Shown: positions 52,418 through 60,594 of the stretch, piece after piece | Layout of the letters: each line of letters begins with the position of its first letter | How positions within the stretch are numbered: the stretch's first letter is position 1 | Program-made: the position numbers and the translations under genes | Origin: Prochlorococcus marinus str. MIT 0918 | GTDB lineage: Bacteria > Cyanobacteriota > Cyanobacteriia > PCC-6307 > Cyanobiaceae | Length of the DNA stretch: 64,000 nt | Assembly: GCF_027359415.1 (NCBI RefSeq) | Contig: NZ_CP114780.1 | Coordinates: 496,001 to 560,000, forward strand | Direction of reading: 5' to 3' | Notes under the pieces: generated by a model | The model's input: the letters and a program-made list of their open reading frames with translations, nothing else | The model's database searches: none | Told to the model about the DNA's origin: nothing

Positions 52418-53902
52418 TTATATTAATTGAGAAGGTAATTGATTAGAAGGAATGAAATTAGTTGCTCTCCTTAGGGATTTATAACTCATAAAAAACTTAA
52501 GCAGTACTCGCGTACAACTTAAAGCTGTAAATAAACTAATAAATACTCCAATGCCTAAAGTAGCTGCAAAGCCTTTGACGAAACCAGTTCCCAAATAAAA
52601 CAATGATAGACAACTTATCAGAGTCGTAAAATGTCCATCTATTATTGATGAAAAGGCTTGGGAAAAACCAGTTTCAATAGATCTAATCAAAGTATTACCT
52701 CTTCGTAATTCATCTTTAACTCTCTCAAATATAAGAACATTTGCATCTACTGCCATACCAATACTTAATATAAACCCTGCTATCCCGGGCAATGTTAACG
52801 TTACAGGCAAAAGTGCATAAACAGCTATATTAAAAAGAGAGTAAAAAGAAAGTGCAATAATAGCAACAAATCCAGCTAATCTATAAAAAACAAGCATAAA
52901 TATTGCAACCAGGAATAATCCAGATAGAGAAGCAATTAAACTTCTCCTAATATTCTCAGCACCAAGAGTTGGTCCAATAGTTCTAACTTGAATAATTTTT
53001 ACAGGTAACGGCAACGACCCTCCTCTAAGCTGGACCTCAAGTTCCCTTGCCGAGTCCGCATTAAAATTCCCACTAATAGTTGCTGAGCCCCCTGTTATAC
53101 CTGCAACTTTGAATTGCTCCCCTACTGATGCTTCACTAATTGATTCCCCATCTAAAATTATTCCAAGCAATCTATCTGATCCAGCTATAGATTTAGTTAG
53201 TTTTGCAAATTTATCTCCACCATCTTGATTAAAAGAAAGTGTAACTTCCCAGCTAGATAGATTTTGTTCCTGACGTCTTCCAGCACTTATTAAATCACTA
53301 CCAGTTAAAAAAGAAGGCTCGAATAACATAACTATTTCATCATCTATCTTCTTTTTAATCTCATCTAATTGCCGTTGATCAATCAGCGAATCAGATTTTA
53401 TATTTAGAGCTTTTCTTAAATCAGTAATCTGTTTCGACTGAAATGATTTATCTGAAAGATCTAGTTTTTCATTCTTATTTTTCTCATATAATAAACTAAT
53501 ATTTTTTACTTGATTCCTAAATCTTTGTAGTCGCTGCATAGCTTCTTTCGTACCTGGCTTCTGTGCTCTAAATTCCAGCAATGCAGTTTTGCCTAAAATC
53601 CTGGCGGCCTTGGATGGCTCTTGCTCTCCAGGGAGTTCTAAAACAAGCTGATTTGTTCCAATAGTTTGAAGAGATGACTCTGAGACTCCTAAACCATTTA
53701 CTCGCCTATCCAAAACTGTTTGAACTGCCTCTAGTTGATCTGATGTAACAGGGGTAGATGGTTGCAAAGATTGGACTTCAAGAGTCAATTGGCTCCCTCC
53801 TCTAAGATCTAATCCTAATTGAAAAGGTAATTTGATACATAACAAAAATGCAGAAATAACTAATGCAAGTAATAAGGCAAACCAACCTTGCTGCCGTGCC
53901 AT
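52418..53902 (-). CDS. secD: Protein translocase subunit SecD
   Basis: A 494-residue subunit of the SecDF translocation motor. Family motifs are LGLDLRGGSQLTLEVQ at about residues 31-46, LELPGEQEPSKAARILGKTALLEFR, and the C-terminal block ADANVLIFERVKDELRRGNTLIRSIETGFSQAFSSIIDGHFTTLI. The six helices are at the N-terminus (one) and after residue 320. A charged insert of some 60 residues (about 110-175) sits in the periplasmic P1 domain, as in other cyanobacteria. It lies three bases after pdhB. Confidence 0.96.
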   Translation of the reverse strand: MARQQGWFALLLALVISAFLLCIKLPFQLGLDLRGGSQLTLEVQSLQPSTPVTSDQLEAVQTVLDRRVNGLGVSESSLQTIGTNQLVLELPGEQEPSKAARILGKTALLEFRAQKPGTKEAMQRLQRFRNQVKNISLLYEKNKNEKLDLSDKSFQSKQITDLRKALNIKSDSLIDQRQLDEIKKKIDDEIVMLFEPSFLTGSDLISAGRRQEQNLSSWEVTLSFNQDGGDKFAKLTKSIAGSDRLLGIILDGESISEASVGEQFKVAGITGGSATISGNFNADSARELEVQLRGGSLPLPVKIIQVRTIGPTLGAENIRRSLIASLSGLFLVAIFMLVFYRLAGFVAIIALSFYSLFNIAVYALLPVTLTLPGIAGFILSIGMAVDANVLIFERVKDELRRGNTLIRSIETGFSQAFSSIIDGHFTTLISCLSLFYLGTGFVKGFAATLGIGVFISLFTALSCTRVLLKFFMSYKSLRRATNFIPSNQLPSQLI

Positions 53903-53905
53903 TAG

Positions 53906-54889
53906 TTAGACCTCCGAATTAACAATTTGTTCAGCTGCCTCAACAATCTGATGAGGCTGAATAATTGTTAGATTTTCTAGCTGTCCATTGTAAGGTGTAG
54001 GAATATCTTGACTAGAAAGTCTTATTGGTCGGCAATCAAGGTAATCAAAGCAATTATCATTAATTAAAGCAATTAATTCTGCACCAATACCGCCTGTTTT
54101 CATACATTCTTCAACAATAATAACTCTATGAGTTTTTTTAATTGAGCGACTAATAGTTTCCAGATCAAATGGTTTAAGACTTATAAGGTCAATCAACTCA
54201 ATATCAATGCCTTTTTCATCTAATTGTTCTACAGCTTTCAAACAATGATGACGCATTCTGGAGTAAGTAAGTATTGTTATATCTTTGCCTTCTTTAACTA
54301 AATCAGCTTGGTCAAGCGCACATAAATAATCACCTTGAGGAACTTCTTCTGAAAGGTTATAGAGAAGTACATGCTCAAAAAACAAAACCGGATTATTATC
54401 TCTAATTGCAGCTTTCATTAACCCCTTTGCATTAGTTGGAGTACTGCAGGCAACTATTTTTATACCAGGAACAGCATGAAAATAAGCCTCTAGCCTTTGA
54501 CTATGCTCTGCACCTAGCTGCCTACCTACACCACCAGGACCTCGAACTACTGTTGGAATTGTAAAGTTTCCACCGCTCGTATAGCGCAACATCCCCATAT
54601 TATTTGAAATCTGATTAAAGGCTAAAAGCAAAAAACCCATATTCATACCCTCAACTATTGGCCTTAAACCAGTCATAGCTGCGCCAACAGCCATTCCTGT
54701 AAAACTATTCTCTGCAATTGGAGTGTCTAAAACTCTTAGCTCTCCATACTTTTCGTATAAATCCTTCGTGACTTTATAAGATCCTCCATACTGGCCAACA
54801 TCCTCGCCCATCACGCAAACATGAGGATCTCTTGCCATTTCTTCATCTATGGCTTCACGAAGAGCGTTAAATAGAAGTGTCCCTGCCAC
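53906..54889 (-). CDS. pdhB: Pyruvate dehydrogenase E1 component, beta subunit
   Basis: A 327-residue subunit that with PdhA oxidises pyruvate to acetyl-CoA using thiamine diphosphate. Characteristic blocks are [84 protein letters not shown] and [21 protein letters not shown]. The start is GTG; no Shine-Dalgarno is seen, and a structured leader lies upstream. The E1 alpha gene is not adjacent. Confidence 0.95.
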   Translation of the reverse strand: MAGTLLFNALREAIDEEMARDPHVCVMGEDVGQYGGSYKVTKDLYEKYGELRVLDTPIAENSFTGMAVGAAMTGLRPIVEGMNMGFLLLAFNQISNNMGMLRYTSGGNFTIPTVVRGPGGVGRQLGAEHSQRLEAYFHAVPGIKIVACSTPTNAKGLMKAAIRDNNPVLFFEHVLLYNLSEEVPQGDYLCALDQADLVKEGKDITILTYSRMRHHCLKAVEQLDEKGIDIELIDLISLKPFDLETISRSIKKTHRVIIVEECMKTGGIGAELIALINDNCFDYLDCRPIRLSSQDIPTPYNGQLENLTIIQPHQIVEAAEQIVNSEV

Positions 54890-54905
54890 AGTTTTTTATG
54901 GAATT

Positions 54906-54930
54906 CCGGCTAAGCCGGCTTAATTAAGCC
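54906..54930. repeat. Overlapping GC-rich dyads in the pdhB leader
   Basis: CCGGCT-A-AGCCGG (54906-54918) is a perfect dyad, and GGCTTAATTAAGCC (54917-54930) is a perfect 14-bp palindrome sharing two bases with it. The two structures compete in RNA. They stand between the stop of the 31-residue peptide (54954) and the GTG of pdhB (54889). Confidence 0.65.
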
Positions 54931-54953
54931 AAGCTATAACAAAGTGTGCCCTA

Positions 54954-55049
54954 TTATCCGCCTGCTGCAAATGTAGAAAGAATCAACACTGATAACAACA
55001 TGCCAGGACTCAAGAGCAAAACTAGTAATCCAAGATCATGAAGAGTCAT
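54954..55049 (-). CDS. 31-residue membrane peptide with a perfect Shine-Dalgarno
   Basis: An ATG at 55047-55049 preceded by AAAGGAGGTAAATTCA, a near-perfect ribosome binding site at good spacing, opens a frame for MTLHDLGLLVLLLSPGMLL and on to FAAGG. The peptide has one membrane helix of about 20 residues (LGLLVLLLSPGMLLSVLILST) and no cysteine. It is in the run between DUF3082 and pdhB, same strand. Size and type recall photosynthetic complex small subunits, but it is not PetG, PetM, PetN, PsaI, PsaM, PsbT or Psb30 as I remember them. Confidence 0.68.
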   Translation of the reverse strand: MTLHDLGLLVLLLSPGMLLSVLILSTFAAGG

Positions 55050-55096
55050 TGAATTTACCTCCTTTAGCAGAGTAAAAAGGAATCTATTATTAAAGA

Positions 55097-55459
55097 CTAA
55101 TCATCCAGAGCAGCCTTGACAGAGAATAAACTTCGAATAAATACAATCGTCAGGCCTATACCAATAAAAGCAAATGTAAAAGTAGCCAAAAAACACATGC
55201 CTATAGCTAATGTTTTCATAGCTGAAGCAATACTCTGCGCAATTGGAGCGCTATAATGAGGAGAATGCAATGTGAAATAAATAACAACTTTTTTACTCAA
55301 AAGCAAACAAACCCAAGCAAACAAGATGCTTGTTAAAGCTCCTGATAAAAAGCTCAATGGTCCTTTTTTGGGTTGCTGATTATTTTCGGCAGTAACTTCC
55401 TTTAAATTTTCCTCAGAGCCTGAATTAATATCTTTTTGACTAGGGTCATTCAAAGACAT
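55097..55459 (-). CDS. DUF3082 family membrane protein
   Basis: A 120-residue protein with a polar N-terminus of about 35 residues and two membrane helices (GALTSILFAWVCLLLSKKVVIYF at 38-60 and AMKTLAIGMCFLATFTFAFIGIGLTIVFI). The loop HSPHYSAPIAQSIAS is typical of the cyanobacterial DUF3082 family. Function unknown. Its start overlaps the end of ispE by 10 bases. Confidence 0.78.
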   Translation of the reverse strand: MSLNDPSQKDINSGSEENLKEVTAENNQQPKKGPLSFLSGALTSILFAWVCLLLSKKVVIYFTLHSPHYSAPIAQSIASAMKTLAIGMCFLATFTFAFIGIGLTIVFIRSLFSVKAALDD

Positions 55460-56409
55460 AATGTAACCCCCTTAGACCTAAAAGAACAACACCAACCATT
55501 AAAGCCTAGAGATTCTAGCTTTTTCTGATTCTTTTTAAATTCTATTTGAGCTGAATCTAAGTTAGCAAAAACAGCAAAACAACTTGGTCCTGATCCACTC
55601 ATAGCTAATGAAAGAACACCATTAAGAGAAGAAAGGAAATGCAAACCATTTCTTACTGCTGGGGTAATAGGTTCTATAACTTTCTGAAGATCATTTTTTA
55701 ATGGTGGTGGATTTAAAGAAGTTAATGGATTAATCCAAGAAACCTCTCTAAGAAATTTCCGCCTAACTTCAAAATCTTTTTCTAAATTCAAATAATTAGT
55801 GCTATTAAGTTCCTTATACCTTGAATAAGCCCAAGGAGTCGAAACTGATGTTTTAGGGTCCTTTACAAGGATGACTGCCATAGAATCATCCCCTTGCGAT
55901 ACTGGCTCTACTAATTCTCCTCTCCCAAAACAAAATTGAGTTCCACCTCTCAAACAAAAAGGAACATCCGAACCCAGTTCTGCTGATAATTCTTCTAATT
56001 GTTTAATAGAAAGACCAAGTTGCCACAACTCATTAAGTCCTAACAGCACAGCAGCTCCATCACTAGATCCACCTGCAAGTCCTGCCCCAATTGGAATATT
56101 CTTTTTCAGATAAATCTCAACCCCTAATTGTTCATTATTAGAAACTCGTCGTATTAATTTTGCCGCTTTAATAATTAAATTATCATCATTTAGACTTAAG
56201 TTTGGATTATCACAACTTAATTTAATTTCACTATTAGTAGTTTTAAAAAATTCAATTTCATCAAAAAGATCGATACTCTGCATCAACATAGCTAGCTCAT
56301 GAAAGCCGTCTTTACGAAGTCCAAGGATTTCTAAATGCAAATTCACTTTTGCAGGCGCAATAACTTTTAAAGAAGTATCAAATGTTTTATAGGAATTATT
56401 AGTGCTCAT
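55450..56409 (-). CDS. ispE: 4-diphosphocytidyl-2-C-methyl-D-erythritol kinase
   Basis: A 319-residue GHMP kinase of the MEP isoprenoid pathway, supplying precursors of carotenoids and phytol. Motif 1 APAKVNLHLEILGLRKDGFHEL, the ATP loop IPIGAGLAGGSSDGAAVLLGLNEL, and motif 3 LAMSGSGPSCFAVF are all intact. It overlaps the end of ksgA by 11 bases, forming ksgA-ispE, a pairing common in cyanobacteria. Confidence 0.95.
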   Translation of the reverse strand: MSTNNSYKTFDTSLKVIAPAKVNLHLEILGLRKDGFHELAMLMQSIDLFDEIEFFKTTNSEIKLSCDNPNLSLNDDNLIIKAAKLIRRVSNNEQLGVEIYLKKNIPIGAGLAGGSSDGAAVLLGLNELWQLGLSIKQLEELSAELGSDVPFCLRGGTQFCFGRGELVEPVSQGDDSMAVILVKDPKTSVSTPWAYSRYKELNSTNYLNLEKDFEVRRKFLREVSWINPLTSLNPPPLKNDLQKVIEPITPAVRNGLHFLSSLNGVLSLAMSGSGPSCFAVFANLDSAQIEFKKNQKKLESLGFNGWCCSFRSKGVTLCL

Positions 56410-57241
56410 TTTCAGCCAACTCCAATTTTTCTATGCCCTTTGCTAATCCCACCCAAAGTTTTGGTGAAATCTCTTGAGGCCTTTCATTAAGACTAAACCC
56501 TTGAGATTCAGCAATTGTTTCCAATTTATTTAATGGACATATACCTATTAATGTATTTTTCAATTTTTTTCTTCTAGATGAAAATGCTCTTCTCAATAAA
56601 AAGTCTATTTTCTTTTCCAGTTTATAATCCAATCTCTCAGTTTCATTCAATGGGTCTAAAGCAATTACCTGTGAGTAAACTTTTGGAGAAGGAGTAAAAC
56701 ATCTTGGAGGGACCTCACAAACACTGCGGCACTTTGCTAATAATTGAAGTCTTACACTCATAGCGCTAAAATTACTCTTGCCAGGTAAAGAAACTATTCT
56801 CTGAGCAACTTCTTTTTGCAAAAGAAGCACTAGACGGTGATATTTCATCTCTGGAGGTGAACCTAAACGACCAATTAGCCTTCCTAATAGAGGTGATGTG
56901 ATGTTGTAAGGAATATTTGCTACAACTTTATTCAATTGTTTTCCATCTGGCGGTTTTAATGAAATTGATAAGACATCCCCCTCTTGCAAAGTAAATCGAG
57001 ACTCATTTTCAAAGCGTTTCCTCAATCCAACAACCAAATCAACATCCAATTCAATTCCATGTATCAATTCAACACTTGACTCAATCAATTTTTTAGTAAG
57101 AGCTCCACGACCAGGGCCTATCTCTAAGACTCTGTCAAGTGACTTCAGATCAGCTGCTTCGATAATTTTCTCTAAAATACTTTCATCTTTAAGCCAATGC
57201 TGGCCAAATCTCTTGCGTGGTGAATGCCCTGAAAACGACAT
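56399..57241 (-). CDS. ksgA: 16S rRNA (adenine-1518/1519-N6)-dimethyltransferase
   Basis: A 280-residue SAM-dependent methyltransferase that dimethylates two adjacent adenines in the 3' hairpin of 16S rRNA. FGQHWLKDESILEKI, motif I VLEIGPGRGALTKKLI, and motif IV VVANIPYNITSPLLGRLI are complete, as is FTPSPKVYSQVIAL. Length is normal. It is the first gene of the leftward unit leading through ispE to DUF3082. Confidence 0.96.
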   Translation of the reverse strand: MSFSGHSPRKRFGQHWLKDESILEKIIEAADLKSLDRVLEIGPGRGALTKKLIESSVELIHGIELDVDLVVGLRKRFENESRFTLQEGDVLSISLKPPDGKQLNKVVANIPYNITSPLLGRLIGRLGSPPEMKYHRLVLLLQKEVAQRIVSLPGKSNFSAMSVRLQLLAKCRSVCEVPPRCFTPSPKVYSQVIALDPLNETERLDYKLEKKIDFLLRRAFSSRRKKLKNTLIGICPLNKLETIAESQGFSLNERPQEISPKLWVGLAKGIEKLELAENEH

Positions 57242-57383
57242 GTTTTTCTCCTTACAGAAATCGCTTAAAGCTCAAAACAGCAATGAAATTATTAGCGAAA
57301 TATCCATACACTTAATTAATTGATTGATTTTCAAATACAATAAAAACCATTCTAACTCTTCAAAGCACATATACCTATAACAA

Positions 57384-57767
57384 ATGGCCTTTGACTCTCA
57401 CAGTCTTGAACGTCTACGTGATTTAGGACGTAAACTACCTAAGTCACTAGCAACTCCTAAAAGTAGCTCTAAAGAAAAAGCCTCAAAACAGCATCCCATT
57501 GAAACTGAACTAAACCCTCAAAAACTCTTCAGAGAGTTAATTAAAGCCAGCTCCGACGGCACAATCCCCCCTCACTTAATTAATCGTCTAAAGCAAACTG
57601 AGTTACTGCATTCAGAAACACCACAACACTTAAAACATCAAACTAATAAGTCAAATACTTCTTCTGAAATCAGTCCTCATATTCCTAAGGAAAAACAACC
57701 CAAGCAACTTTCTCAAAAAGATGACCTTTATATTTCTTTTGAAAGATTGCTTCTAGAAGAAGACTAA
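57384..57767 (+). CDS. Hydrophilic conserved protein, function unknown
   Basis: A 127-residue protein, largely disordered and Lys/Ser-rich in the middle (KSSSKEKASKQHPIETE). Two helical parts stand out: the N-terminal MAFDSHSLERLRDLGRKLP and LNPQKLFRELIKASSDGTIPPHLINRLKQTE. The N-terminus looks like a protein-binding segment. No family is known to me. It precedes rlmH by 31 bases, same strand. Confidence 0.6.
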   Translation: MAFDSHSLERLRDLGRKLPKSLATPKSSSKEKASKQHPIETELNPQKLFRELIKASSDGTIPPHLINRLKQTELLHSETPQHLKHQTNKSNTSSEISPHIPKEKQPKQLSQKDDLYISFERLLLEED

Positions 57768-57798
57768 TGTTCTCTTTTTTCAACATTTCTAATAAATA

Positions 57799-58236
57799 GT
57801 GTTCAACCCATCTCGGTATCGAATTATTGCTGTAGGAAAAATTCGTAAGTCATGGATACAAACTGCTCTTAATCTTTACATAAAAAGGCTTCCTGGTTTA
57901 TTAATTACTGAAATAAAAGACAGCAATATCAATAAAGAAGCACAAGCTATTCGCTCTTCACTAAAGCAGGATGAATTATTAATTGCTCTTAGCGAAGAAG
58001 GTGAGTCTTTAACTTCTATTGCTTTTTCAAATCGGCTACAAAAGCTTGGATCCCAACGTATTGCCTTTATTATTGGAGGCCCTGATGGCTTATCACCTGA
58101 CATCAAGAGCCTTGCTCATTATTGCTTTAGCATCTCTCCCATGACTTTCCCTCATGAGATAGCAAGGTTTTTACTTTTAGAGCAAATATATAGAGCAACA
58201 ACTATTGCCAACAGGGGCCCTTATCACAGGGAATAA
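57799..58236 (+). CDS. rlmH: 23S rRNA (pseudouridine-1915-N3)-methyltransferase RlmH
   Basis: A 145-residue SPOUT-class methyltransferase acting on helix 69 of 23S rRNA. YRIIAVGKIRKSWIQTALNLYIKRL, ALSEEGESLTSIAFSNRLQ, the knot motif IAFIIGGPDGLSPDI, and the C-terminal tail MTFPHEIARFLLLEQIYRATTIANRGPYHR are complete. The start is GTG. Confidence 0.95.
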   Translation: MFNPSRYRIIAVGKIRKSWIQTALNLYIKRLPGLLITEIKDSNINKEAQAIRSSLKQDELLIALSEEGESLTSIAFSNRLQKLGSQRIAFIIGGPDGLSPDIKSLAHYCFSISPMTFPHEIARFLLLEQIYRATTIANRGPYHRE

Positions 58237-58285
58237 GTCAACTAGTAGCGCACAACCACACGAAGACCTACACATATACTATACT

Positions 58286-58299
58286 AGTACATGAGTACT
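58286..58299 (+). promoter_or_regulatory. LexA (SOS) box upstream of umuD
   Basis: AGTACATGAGTACT is a perfect dyad that fits the cyanobacterial LexA consensus RGTAC-N3-DGTWCB at every position. It lies 10-23 bases before the umuD ATG. A TATACT at 58275-58280 immediately upstream may be the -10 element, so LexA bound here would block RNA polymerase. This gives direct sequence support for SOS control of umuDC. Confidence 0.85.
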
Positions 58300-58308
58300 G
58301 ATTAAGCT

Positions 58309-58755
58309 ATGCTTTTTGTCCAAGGAGTAAGCCCTTCCCAGCTTGAGAGGTCAAAAAAAGTCTTTCCTTTAATGCAAGAGCATATCGAAGCAGGCTTTCC
58401 TTCACCCGCTGATGACTACATTGATATAGGTATTGACTTAAATGAGGAATTAATACGCCATCCATCAAGCACCTTTTTCCTTCGAGTAAAAGGTCAATCA
58501 ATGAGCAATGCAGGGATATTAGATGGGGATCTATTAATCGTTGATCGTAGTCTAGATCCAAAACCAGGCCGAATTGTAGTGGCAATAATTGATGGATCTT
58601 TTACTCTGAAAAAATTAACTTATCAAAAAGGGATTCCCTACCTAGAAGCAGAACACCCTAATTATCCATCAATTGATTTACGTCATCACGACAATGTCCA
58701 AATTTGGGGAGTAGCAATATATTCTATTCATAGCCTGGGCCATATAAGTAACTAA
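58309..58755 (+). CDS. umuD: SOS mutagenesis protein UmuD
   Basis: A 148-residue S24 peptidase. Self-cleavage would occur at Ala28-Gly29 in HIEAGFPSP. The catalytic dyad is Ser64 in VKGQSMSNAGI and Lys101 in FTLKKLT, with the same spacing (37 residues) as Ser60 and Lys97 of E. coli UmuD. The cleaved form joins UmuC as DNA polymerase V. There is no N-terminal DNA-binding domain, so it is not LexA. It sits 8 bases upstream of umuC, behind a LexA box. Confidence 0.95.
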   Translation: MLFVQGVSPSQLERSKKVFPLMQEHIEAGFPSPADDYIDIGIDLNEELIRHPSSTFFLRVKGQSMSNAGILDGDLLIVDRSLDPKPGRIVVAIIDGSFTLKKLTYQKGIPYLEAEHPNYPSIDLRHHDNVQIWGVAIYSIHSLGHISN

Positions 58756-58763
58756 AAGGATTT

Positions 58764-60032
58764 ATGGCAATAGCACTAATTGATAGTAATAATTTTTATG
58801 CTGCATGCGAACAAAGCATCGATCCATCAACACATGGCCGACCATTAGTAGTCTTGTCAAATAATGATAGTTGCATCATCGCCCGAAATGCTGCTGCAAG
58901 GCAACTTGGCATCTCAATGGGACAGGCATATTTCAAAATACGTCATAAGCTCAAAACACTTGATGTTGAAATAAGAAGCTCAAACTACGCACTATATGGT
59001 GACATGAGTCAACGCTTAATGAATCTCATAAAAGCTAACTGTGAAGAAGTAGAGGTTTATTCAATTGACGAAGCATTTGTAAAAGTACAGAGACCTTCTA
59101 ATCACGATCTCAAATTTTGGGCACAACAATTACGTGAATTAATCTACCAAAACTTAAGTCTACCAATAGCCATCGGAATTGGCTCAACAAAAAGCCAAGC
59201 AAAACTAGCAAACTATATAGCTAAAACAATGTCAGATTATGCGGGTATATTTGATTTGGAGGTAGCTGTTAATCAAGATGATTGGCTTGAAAAGATTGCA
59301 ATAGAAAATGTTTGGGGGGTTGGGAAAAAATTAGCGTACTGGTGTCGATCACAAGGAGTTAATAATGTTAAGCAATTTCGAGACATGCCAAAAAATTTAC
59401 TAAAAACGAAGTTTGGCATAACAGGTATACGTTTACAACATGAATTAAAAGGAAAAACATGTCTAGAACTCTCAACAAAACCGATAGCAAAGAAAGAAAT
59501 CTGTGTTAGCAGAAGCTTTAGCCACCCTATAACTAATATAAAAGATTTGCGTCAGGCCATAGCAATTCACACAATACGTGCAAGTCAAAAATTAAGAAGT
59601 CAGAAATTACAAGCCAACACTATTACCATATTTACTCGCACTAGCCATTATACATCAACATTTTATAGTCAATCAGCAAGTCAACATCTAAATATAGCTA
59701 GCAATGATACGCAACTACTTTTATCTGCGAGTCTTAATCTAACAAAACAAATATTTCATTCTAATCGCTTACTAATGAAAGCAGGTGTAATCATGCAGAA
59801 CCTTCTAAGTGAGGACTCTCTTCAGCTAAATTTATTTTCAAAATATAGTGCTGAACATAAATTAAGGCAAGAATGCCTAATGAAGGTAATTGATAGGCTA
59901 AACAAACGCTATGGACAAAATACAATCAATTGGGCAATATGTGGGGCAAATAAAGATTGGGAAATGTGTCGTAAACATTTGAGTGCTTCAGCAACAACAC
60001 GTTTTAAAGAAATTCCCATTGTAATCGCATGA
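58764..60032 (+). CDS. umuC: DNA polymerase V catalytic subunit UmuC
   Basis: A 422-residue Y-family polymerase that copies past DNA lesions. The first acidic motif is ALIDSNNFYAACEQ (Asp8), the second VEVYSIDEAFVKV (Ser-Ile-Asp-Glu), then LPIAIGIGSTKSQAKLANYIAK. IENVWGVGKKLAYW is the helix-hairpin-helix of the thumb, and SRSFSHPIT the start of the little finger. Full length (422 as in E. coli). It works with UmuD' and RecA. Confidence 0.96.
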   Translation: MAIALIDSNNFYAACEQSIDPSTHGRPLVVLSNNDSCIIARNAAARQLGISMGQAYFKIRHKLKTLDVEIRSSNYALYGDMSQRLMNLIKANCEEVEVYSIDEAFVKVQRPSNHDLKFWAQQLRELIYQNLSLPIAIGIGSTKSQAKLANYIAKTMSDYAGIFDLEVAVNQDDWLEKIAIENVWGVGKKLAYWCRSQGVNNVKQFRDMPKNLLKTKFGITGIRLQHELKGKTCLELSTKPIAKKEICVSRSFSHPITNIKDLRQAIAIHTIRASQKLRSQKLQANTITIFTRTSHYTSTFYSQSASQHLNIASNDTQLLLSASLNLTKQIFHSNRLLMKAGVIMQNLLSEDSLQLNLFSKYSAEHKLRQECLMKVIDRLNKRYGQNTINWAICGANKDWEMCRKHLSASATTRFKEIPIVIA

Positions 60033-60096
60033 CTTTCTATAAAAGCAATAAGATCAAGTATTATAAGTACAAGCAAATATCAAGATTGCAAACAAC

Positions 60097-60558
60097 ATGT
60101 TGGAATTCCTTATATTTCTTAACTCAAAAGAAGAAAAAATATTAGACTTAATTCAAAAAGCTAATTACAAGATAGTAGAGAACAGTCCTTTATGTCTTAT
60201 AGATAATAAATTCTTTGGTTTTTTAAAAAAAAAGGAAAAGATAGTAGTCATATGTACAAAAAATGCTAAAGACTATGGTGGCTACAATTTTGCTAAGGAC
60301 AATGCAACCGGGGGGTCTTTCAAAACTGGTCTAATGATAAGAAGAGCATTAAGGCACGAATCTGTACATATTGCTCAGGAATGTAATGATGATAATTTAA
60401 TTAATAGCAGTAAAGGCCAAGAAATAAGCCCTTACAAACTAAATGCTTTAAGAGCTTCCGTTCAATTAGTAGGTAATCCAGAATTAGAGTATGAAGCTTA
60501 TTCAATGGAAGACAACCCAAGGAAAATAATATCTGCTTTAAAAAGGTTTTGTTTTTAA
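60097..60558 (+). CDS. HExxH-motif protein, putative zinc metallopeptidase
   Basis: A 153-residue protein. RALRHESVHIAQEC gives HESVH (His87, Glu88, His91), the zinc site of zincin peptidases; Glu131 and Glu133 in ELEYEAY some forty residues later are candidates for the third ligand, as in gluzincins. The first half is Lys-rich, with KDYGGYNFAKDNATGGS before the motif. No signal peptide or membrane helix is present, so it would act in the cytoplasm. It stands 64 bases after umuC on the same strand without its own LexA box; co-induction with umuDC is possible if there is read-through. Activity unproven. Confidence 0.68.
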   Translation: MLEFLIFLNSKEEKILDLIQKANYKIVENSPLCLIDNKFFGFLKKKEKIVVICTKNAKDYGGYNFAKDNATGGSFKTGLMIRRALRHESVHIAQECNDDNLINSSKGQEISPYKLNALRASVQLVGNPELEYEAYSMEDNPRKIISALKRFCF

Positions 60559-60594
60559 CTTAATCAATCAAAAGAAAATAAACTGCTAAAAAAA

